DNA from: DATLGD01 sp035540755
GTDB taxonomy: Bacteria; Actinomycetota; Actinomycetes; Mycobacteriales; SCTD01
Direction: 5' to 3'
NCBI GenBank assembly: GCA_035540755.1
Contig: DATLGD010000151.1
Location: 1 to 9,866 of the forward strand
Length of the DNA stretch: 9,866 nucleotides
This document shows, one piece after another, positions 6,067 through 9,866 of the stretch; within the stretch, counting starts at the first letter, position 1; every line of letters begins with the position of its first letter. Under the pieces are notes generated by a model. The model saw only the letters and a program-made list of their open reading frames with translations, did no database searches and was not told the origin of the DNA. Both the position numbers and the translations under genes were made by a program.

Positions 6067-8421
6067 TCAGCCGGTGCCGGCGGACCCCGGCTCGACCGCG
6101 CCGGAGCTGCCGGAGCTGCCGGAGCTGCCGGCGCCGCTCCCGCCGTCCGGGCAGCTGGTCGCCCCGTCGGAGCTGACCGAGCAGTCCGGGCCCAACGGCT
6201 CCGCCGGCAGGATCGGGACGCTGCCGTCGGACCCGGGCTGGTCGGGCAGCGGCGTCACGGCCGGGCCCTCCGGCAGCGGCTCGGGCAGGGGCACGTCGAC
6301 GGGTGCCGGCGGCAGCCCCTCGAAGGCGACCCGCCCGGTGGGCGCGAACGACGCGGCGTCGACGGCGACGACGCCACCGCTGGTCACCGCGTAGGCGAGG
6401 TCCCCGGCCAGCAGCACCCGCTCGACGGCGACCTGCCGGCCGACGTCGAGCCGGCCGGCCTCCTCGAGCCGGAAGTCCTCGGTGACGCGCACGGCGAGCG
6501 CCGAGTACTCCGAGATGCCGGTGCGCTCGTCCCAGCGCGAGAACGGCATCGCCGCCAGCCGCCGCTGCGGGTCGTAGCCGAAGGCCCGGGAGTCGTCGCC
6601 GGCGGCCGTGTGGCCCTCGCCGAGCGACAGGCGGTCGACCTTCACGGGGTCGGACAGGTCGGACAGGTCGAACAGCGACACCTGAACGCCCAGGGTGCGG
6701 CCGGTGCTGTCGGCGTCCTGGCCGACGGCGAGCAGCCGGTCGTCGCCGACCGGGTGCAGGTAGGTGGAGAACCCGGGGATCTTCAGCTCGCCGAGCAGCC
6801 GCGGGTCGCCCGGGTCGGCGAGGTCCAGGACGTACAGCGGGTCGGTCTCGCGGAAGGTCACCACGGTGGCGACGTCGCCGAAGTAGCGCACGGCGTAGAT
6901 CCGCTCGTCCGGGCCGAGCCCGTCGAGCCGGCCGCGCTCGACCAGCCGGGTGCCCTCCTCCGCGAGCACGACGACGCTCGACGACGACGTCTCCGCCGAG
7001 TTCCACGGCGGCTGCTGCGTCGTGGCCACCCGCAGGAGCCCCTCGTGCTCCGACAGCGCCCAGCGCCCGTGCACGAAGCCCGTCACCGAGCCGGAGCCCA
7101 CGTACGGGGTGCGGCCGGCAGCGGTGGTGTCGAAGGCGTGCACCTCGGTGGTGACGTCGTCGGGCGCCGGCGCGATGTCCCGGCCGTCGGCCGGCGCGAC
7201 CGTGCCCCAGCGGCTGGTCGCCACGTAGAGGCGGTCGGCGGAGGCGTAGACCAGGTCCCCGTCGGTGGTGACCCCGGTGCTGTCGAGCGCCGTGAGCCCC
7301 GTCGAGGGGCGCAGCGTGGTCACCAGCAGCGTGCTCGCGCCCGCCGCCGACCCGGCGTGCTGCACGCCGGCGCAGTCGACGGCCGGGCCGCTCGACAGCT
7401 CCTCGCCGTCCGGTCCGAGCCGGACCGCCCGCGGGAGCACCTCCTCGACGCCGACCGACTCTGCAGCCTCGCGGTTCGCGGCGAGCGACTCCTCCTCCTG
7501 CGCCGGCCCGTACGGCTCGGCGGGGCCGGTCGACGGCAGGCGCGGCGACGACGTCGTCACCACGCGGACCGTTCCTCCCACCAGGCGCGCCGAGACGTAC
7601 CGGCCGTCGAGCTCGAGCTGCTCGAGCACCGTCGGCGCGGCGGGGTCGGTGAGGTCGATGAGGACCAGGCGCACGACCTGCTCGCCGGGGGCCAGCGCGA
7701 TGCTCGCCCCGGAGCCGCCGCCCGCTCCGGCCGGCGGGACGGCCGGTGCCACCGGCACGACGTCCTCCACGGGCGGCAGCGCGGGCTCGGGTGCACCCGG
7801 GACCGGCTCGGGCTGCGGTGCGGGCACCGGAGGCGCGGGGACGGGGAGCGCGGGCACAGGGCCTCCCCAGGCCTCCGTGACGCCGCGCCAGCCAGGGACG
7901 ACGGCGAGCACGCGGTCGCCGTCGACGAGCAGCTCGGCCTGCGACGTCCCGTCGCCGAGCGGCAGGGTCGACAGCAGCTCGGGCTGCGGACCGGCGCGCA
8001 GCACCTGCAGCCGGCCGCCGGCGGAGGCGAGCAGCAGCTCGCCGTGCAGCTTGGCCGTGTCGGGCTCGTCGACGCCGGCCTCCTGCACGTTGGTGCCGGT
8101 CGGCCCGGTGCCGACCGCTCCTCCTGTCGCGCCTCCGCCCGCGCCGGCGGTGGCCGCGGTGCTGCTCTCCAGGCGCATGTCCGTGGTGGCGAACGTCAGG
8201 CCGCCGCTGCCCACCCCGTACGGGGTCGCGGTGCGCGCCAGCTCCGTCCGGTAGTGCCCGAGCAGGGCGTCGCAGTCGGCCCAGGGCACCAGCCCGGCGG
8301 CTGCAGCAGGGGTCGAGCCGCCGGGCAGCAGCGTCAGGCCGGCGACGCCGACGACGAGGGCCGACACGGCCGCCGCGCGGGCCGGCCAGGCACGGAGCAG
8401 GGAGCGGGACGGGATGCTCAT
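6067..8421 (-). CDS. Exported beta-propeller domain protein (COG4880 / PF09826-like)
   Basis: A 784-aa secreted protein. The N-terminus has Arg residues, a hydrophobic core (about 16-33) and an Ala-rich cleavage region (about 39-43), so it is probably a Sec substrate. The segment TNVQEAGVDEPDTAKLHG (110-127) closely matches the entry signature of the 'secreted protein with C-terminal beta-propeller distantly related to WD-40' family. Repeated blade-like units ending in DL-x-DP (for example LIDLTDP at 254-260, and later VLDLADPGDP and DLSDLSDP) continue to about residue 700. A proline-rich insert (about 188-232) interrupts the early propeller, and the C-terminus ends in Gly/Ser low complexity with two cysteines just before it. 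The molecular function of the family is not established. The ATG at 8421 has a good GAGGAG (8433-8428) 6 nt upstream. It heads the presumed two-gene operon with the LVIVD gene and diverges from tRNA-Ser. Confidence 0.9.
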   Translation of the reverse strand: MSIPSRSLLRAWPARAAAVSALVVGVAGLTLLPGGSTPAAAAGLVPWADCDALLGHYRTELARTATPYGVGSGGLTFATTDMRLESSTAATAGAGGGATGGAVGTGPTGTNVQEAGVDEPDTAKLHGELLLASAGGRLQVLRAGPQPELLSTLPLGDGTSQAELLVDGDRVLAVVPGWRGVTEAWGGPVPALPVPAPPVPAPQPEPVPGAPEPALPPVEDVVPVAPAVPPAGAGGGSGASIALAPGEQVVRLVLIDLTDPAAPTVLEQLELDGRYVSARLVGGTVRVVTTSSPRLPSTGPAEPYGPAQEEESLAANREAAESVGVEEVLPRAVRLGPDGEELSSGPAVDCAGVQHAGSAAGASTLLVTTLRPSTGLTALDSTGVTTDGDLVYASADRLYVATSRWGTVAPADGRDIAPAPDDVTTEVHAFDTTAAGRTPYVGSGSVTGFVHGRWALSEHEGLLRVATTQQPPWNSAETSSSSVVVLAEEGTRLVERGRLDGLGPDERIYAVRYFGDVATVVTFRETDPLYVLDLADPGDPRLLGELKIPGFSTYLHPVGDDRLLAVGQDADSTGRTLGVQVSLFDLSDLSDPVKVDRLSLGEGHTAAGDDSRAFGYDPQRRLAAMPFSRWDERTGISEYSALAVRVTEDFRLEEAGRLDVGRQVAVERVLLAGDLAYAVTSGGVVAVDAASFAPTGRVAFEGLPPAPVDVPLPEPLPEGPAVTPLPDQPGSDGSVPILPAEPLGPDCSVSSDGATSCPDGGSGAGSSGSSGSSGAVEPGSAGTG
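6101..6127 (-). repeat. Three tandem 9-bp repeats in the propeller gene 3' end
   Basis: On the plus strand CCGGAGCTG is repeated three times without error. On the coding (minus) strand this encodes Gly-Ser-Ser type units near the C-terminus of the COG4880-like protein. The repeat is frame-preserving and lies in a low-complexity tail outside the propeller. Confidence 0.8.
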
Positions 8422-8551
8422 GGCGGTCTCCTCGCGAGGTCGGCTGCTCGCTAGGACGCAGCATGGCCGCGAACGGATCCCGCGTCGCCCGAACGGCTCA
8501 GCAGCAGCAGGATCGGCGGCACGGAGATCGTCACCCAGGCCGAGCCTCCCG

Positions 8552-8557
8552 TACCCT
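8552..8557 (+). promoter_or_regulatory. Possible -10 element for tRNA-Ser
   Basis: TACCCT fits the actinobacterial TAnnnT -10 pattern and lies 10 nt before the mature tRNA 5' end. A TCGTCA sequence (8528-8533), 4 of 6 to the TTGACA -35 consensus, lies 18 nt upstream. The placement is sensible for a short-leader tRNA promoter, but both elements are weak matches in GC-rich DNA. Confidence 0.3.
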
Positions 8558-8567
8558 CGCCCGGTCG

Positions 8568-8654
8568 GGAGGGCTCGCCTAGTGGCCGATGGCGGCGGTC
8601 TTGAAAACCGCTAGGGGCTCACGCTCCTCGTGGGTTCGAATCCCACGCCCTCCG
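8568..8654 (+). tRNA. tRNA-Ser (anticodon TGA)
   Basis: An 87-nt class II tRNA. Acceptor strands GGAGGGC (8568-8574) and GCCCTCC (8647-8653) pair fully, with discriminator G8654. The D-stem is GCC (8577-8579) with GGC (8591-8593). The anticodon stem GCGGT (8595-8599) pairs with ACCGC (8607-8611) around the loop CTTGAAA, giving anticodon TGA at 8602-8604. A long variable arm (8612-8629, with a GGGGC/GCTCC stem) is diagnostic of serine. The T-arm GTGGG-TTCGAAT-CCCAC spans 8630-8646. CCA is not encoded, so it must be added after transcription. The gene diverges from the propeller operon and converges with the gene ending at 8683. Confidence 0.96.
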
Positions 8655-8663
8655 CGCTGCGCT

Positions 8664-8683
8664 CGGCCGGTCGGGAGGCCGGC
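8664..8683 (+). terminator. Possible short GC hairpin after tRNA-Ser
   Basis: Just downstream of the tRNA, CGGCC (8664-8668) can pair with GGCCG (8677-8681) around an 8-nt loop; an alternative register pairs GCCGG (8666-8670) with CCGGC (8679-8683). It lies between convergent transcripts, as a terminator would, but has no T-tract, and such short stems arise by chance at this GC content. Confidence 0.3.
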
Positions 8684-9423
8684 TAGTGCGGCGACCGCGC
8701 GCTGCTGGCGTCGGTGGCCGCCTCGGCGTCGCAGCCGAGCTCGCCGGGCATGGCGACGATCCGGGGCACCCACCACACCTCGACCGTGCCGTCCGGCAGC
8801 CGCCGCCCGGACAGGCACTCACCGGGTGATGCCTGCACCGCCGAGCCGACGGTCCCGTCGACGGTCGCGGTCTCGACCGTCAGCAGCGGCAGGTCGAACG
8901 CGGCCTCGACGGCACGGCGCGGGTCGGGCTGGGAGAGCGCGGTCGCGAGCCGCTGGTCGGCGTCCGCCGGGTGCTCGGGCTCGGGCGGCGGGGGCGGCAG
9001 CTCGACCGGCCGCGTGCTGGGGCAGCGGACCTCGTTCGGCCCGCGCAGCCCGGTGCGACCGTCGAGCTCGTACCGGTAGCACGCCGTCGCCGTGCTGTCG
9101 TTGCTCAGCGGGCTCGGGTCGATGAACGTGGAGGAGATCCGCAGGACGACGTGGCCCCGCCCGCCGTCGCCCTCGGCGGCCATCAGCTCGATCGACCGCT
9201 CCTCGGTGCCGCCGACGACGCGCCGGGCGTGCTCGACGGCGCTGTCGACCCCGCCGCTGCGCCCCATGACGACGGCGGCGCTGTCCGCCCGCTGGCGCAC
9301 GTCCTGCGCGGCCGTCGAGGACAGCGGGGTCAGCCCGGTCGTTCCGAAGACCGCTGGTGGTGCGAGGACAGCCGCCCCCGCCGCAAGCAGCAGGGCGGAC
9401 AGGGCGAGCTTGGCGCGCGTCAT
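8683..9423 (-). CDS. Small exported four-cysteine protein of unknown function
   Basis: A 246-aa protein I do not recognise as a named family. It starts with a clear signal peptide: basic MTRAK, a hydrophobic Leu/Ala core (6-22) and a likely cleavage region near 24-28. The mature part falls into two halves separated by a polyproline hinge (142-147). Each half contains two cysteines (C115 and C134 before the hinge; C203 and C231 after), suggesting two disulfides or two small domains. There are no further hydrophobic segments, so it is probably free or cell-wall associated. The start at 9423 has only a distant GAGG (13 nt upstream), so initiation is not certain. The upstream DUF1697 gene ends 43 nt before it on the same strand, so co-transcription is possible. 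The stop is 29 nt from the tRNA end. Confidence 0.72.
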   Translation of the reverse strand: MTRAKLALSALLLAAGAAVLAPPAVFGTTGLTPLSSTAAQDVRQRADSAAVVMGRSGGVDSAVEHARRVVGGTEERSIELMAAEGDGGRGHVVLRISSTFIDPSPLSNDSTATACYRYELDGRTGLRGPNEVRCPSTRPVELPPPPPEPEHPADADQRLATALSQPDPRRAVEAAFDLPLLTVETATVDGTVGSAVQASPGECLSGRRLPDGTVEVWWVPRIVAMPGELGCDAEAATDASSARSPH

Positions 9424-9466
9424 GGGAGCAGCGTCGCCTCGGGGCTCGGCCGCCGCCTGAGCGGAA

Positions 9467-9866
9467 CTACTCGGCCGAGGCCACCGCGGCCAGTGCCGTC
9501 ACCGTCCGCCAGTTGCGCATCGTCAGCACCCGGTCGCCGACGTCCAGCCCGAGCTTCGAGCGCCCGGCCCCGTCGCCGTACCAGACCCAGACGTGCGACC
9601 CGTCGAACCGCACCTCCTCGCCGGGACCGACGCTCTTCGCGACGCCGTCGCCCGGTGCGGACAGGAAGCCGACGTGCAGCCGGGCCGGGTCCCCGGCGGC
9701 CCGGTCCGGCCAGGGGAGCCGCGCGACGAGGCCGGCCAGCTCGGCCCCCGTCCGCGCGACGACGTCGCAGCCCACCCCGAGCTCCTCGACCGCGGTCCGG
9801 ACCAGCGCCGTCACCGCGTCCCGGTCGCCGGGCAGGGTCAGCACGGCGTTGCCGCTCTGCAGGTGG
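9467..9866 (-). CDS. DUF1697 family protein, N-terminus beyond the window
   Basis: Partial gene. The minus-strand frame is open to the right edge and 132 C-terminal residues are visible. The visible part begins HLQSGNAVLTLPGD, matching the conserved 'LQSGNVVF' segment that in DUF1697 proteins (PF08002) follows an N-terminal stretch of roughly 30-40 residues, which must lie outside. Further family features are an HVGFLSAP strand, a GRSKL motif and the C-terminal MRNWRTVTAL signature. The family is small, cytoplasmic and of unknown function, and widespread in actinobacteria. No internal stop or frameshift is seen. The GTG at 9844 lies inside the conserved region and is not the real start. Confidence 0.88.
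   Translation of the reverse strand, partial: HLQSGNAVLTLPGDRDAVTALVRTAVEELGVGCDVVARTGAELAGLVARLPWPDRAAGDPARLHVGFLSAPGDGVAKSVGPGEEVRFDGSHVWVWYGDGAGRSKLGLDVGDRVLTMRNWRTVTALAAVASAE

Noticed and set aside
6648..6669. Two adjacent CGGACAGGT units in the propeller gene
   Set aside because: Encodes the repeated DLSD of a blade edge; explained by the protein repeat.
4690..8454. A 1254-codon plus-strand open frame opposite the two propeller genes
   Set aside because: Its translation is Arg/Gly/Ala/Val-rich with no domain, and it covers two convincing minus-strand genes with signal peptides and family motifs. Long antisense frames are expected where codon third positions are almost all G or C.
4217..8464. 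A 1415-codon minus-strand open frame in another register
   Set aside because: It runs across both propeller genes and into the acyltransferase gene, is Arg/Pro-rich and carries no recognisable motif; a GC-skew shadow.
8568..8654. tRNA-Ser as an integration site for a mobile element
   Set aside because: No integrase or second copy of the tRNA 3' end is present in the window; the flanking repeat matches the 5' end instead.
8589..9125. Plus-strand frame overlapping tRNA-Ser and the four-cysteine gene
   Set aside because: It begins inside the tRNA, is Arg/Ala-rich and lies opposite a frame with a clear signal peptide.

Overview
This window is a high-GC chromosomal segment, with most third codon positions G or C. 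Codon use, GTG starts, secreted beta-propeller proteins and the combination of gene families suggest an actinobacterium. A member of the Geodermatophilaceae (Blastococcus/Geodermatophilus/Modestobacter type) is my best guess, inferred from protein character and not from any search. I see no insertion sequence, phage gene, CRISPR array or clear sign of transfer.

Layout. The left part (about 1-4578) is a plus-strand run of three genes: a large polytopic M50-type zinc metalloprotease homologue with a PqqD-like N-terminus and a long extramembrane tail carrying a duplicated CxxC module; a patatin-like lipid acyl hydrolase; and a PlsC-type lysophospholipid acyltransferase. The last two overlap by 4 bp and together look like a deacylation/reacylation pair acting on membrane lipids. 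This run meets a minus-strand pair at about 4579-4596. An almost perfect inverted repeat there covers both stop codons and probably acts as a shared bidirectional terminator.

The middle part (4597-8421, minus strand) encodes two exported beta-propeller proteins in tandem, 45 nt apart and probably co-transcribed. The first gene is a COG4880/PF09826-like propeller with a proline-rich insert. The second is an LVIVD-repeat propeller with regularly placed histidines. Its strong Shine-Dalgarno sequence is unusually far (32 nt) from the only usable start codon and can be folded into a small hairpin.

The right part holds a class II tRNA-Ser(UGA) gene on the plus strand (8568-8654), divergent from the propeller operon. 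It is followed by two minus-strand genes: a small exported four-cysteine protein of unknown function, and the C-terminal part of a DUF1697-family protein that runs off the right edge.

Most of the window is ordinary accessory or housekeeping actinobacterial content. The points most worth a second look are the duplicated CxxC module on the M50-like protein, the paired propeller genes with the odd translation-initiation region between them, and the stop-codon-embedded terminator hairpin.
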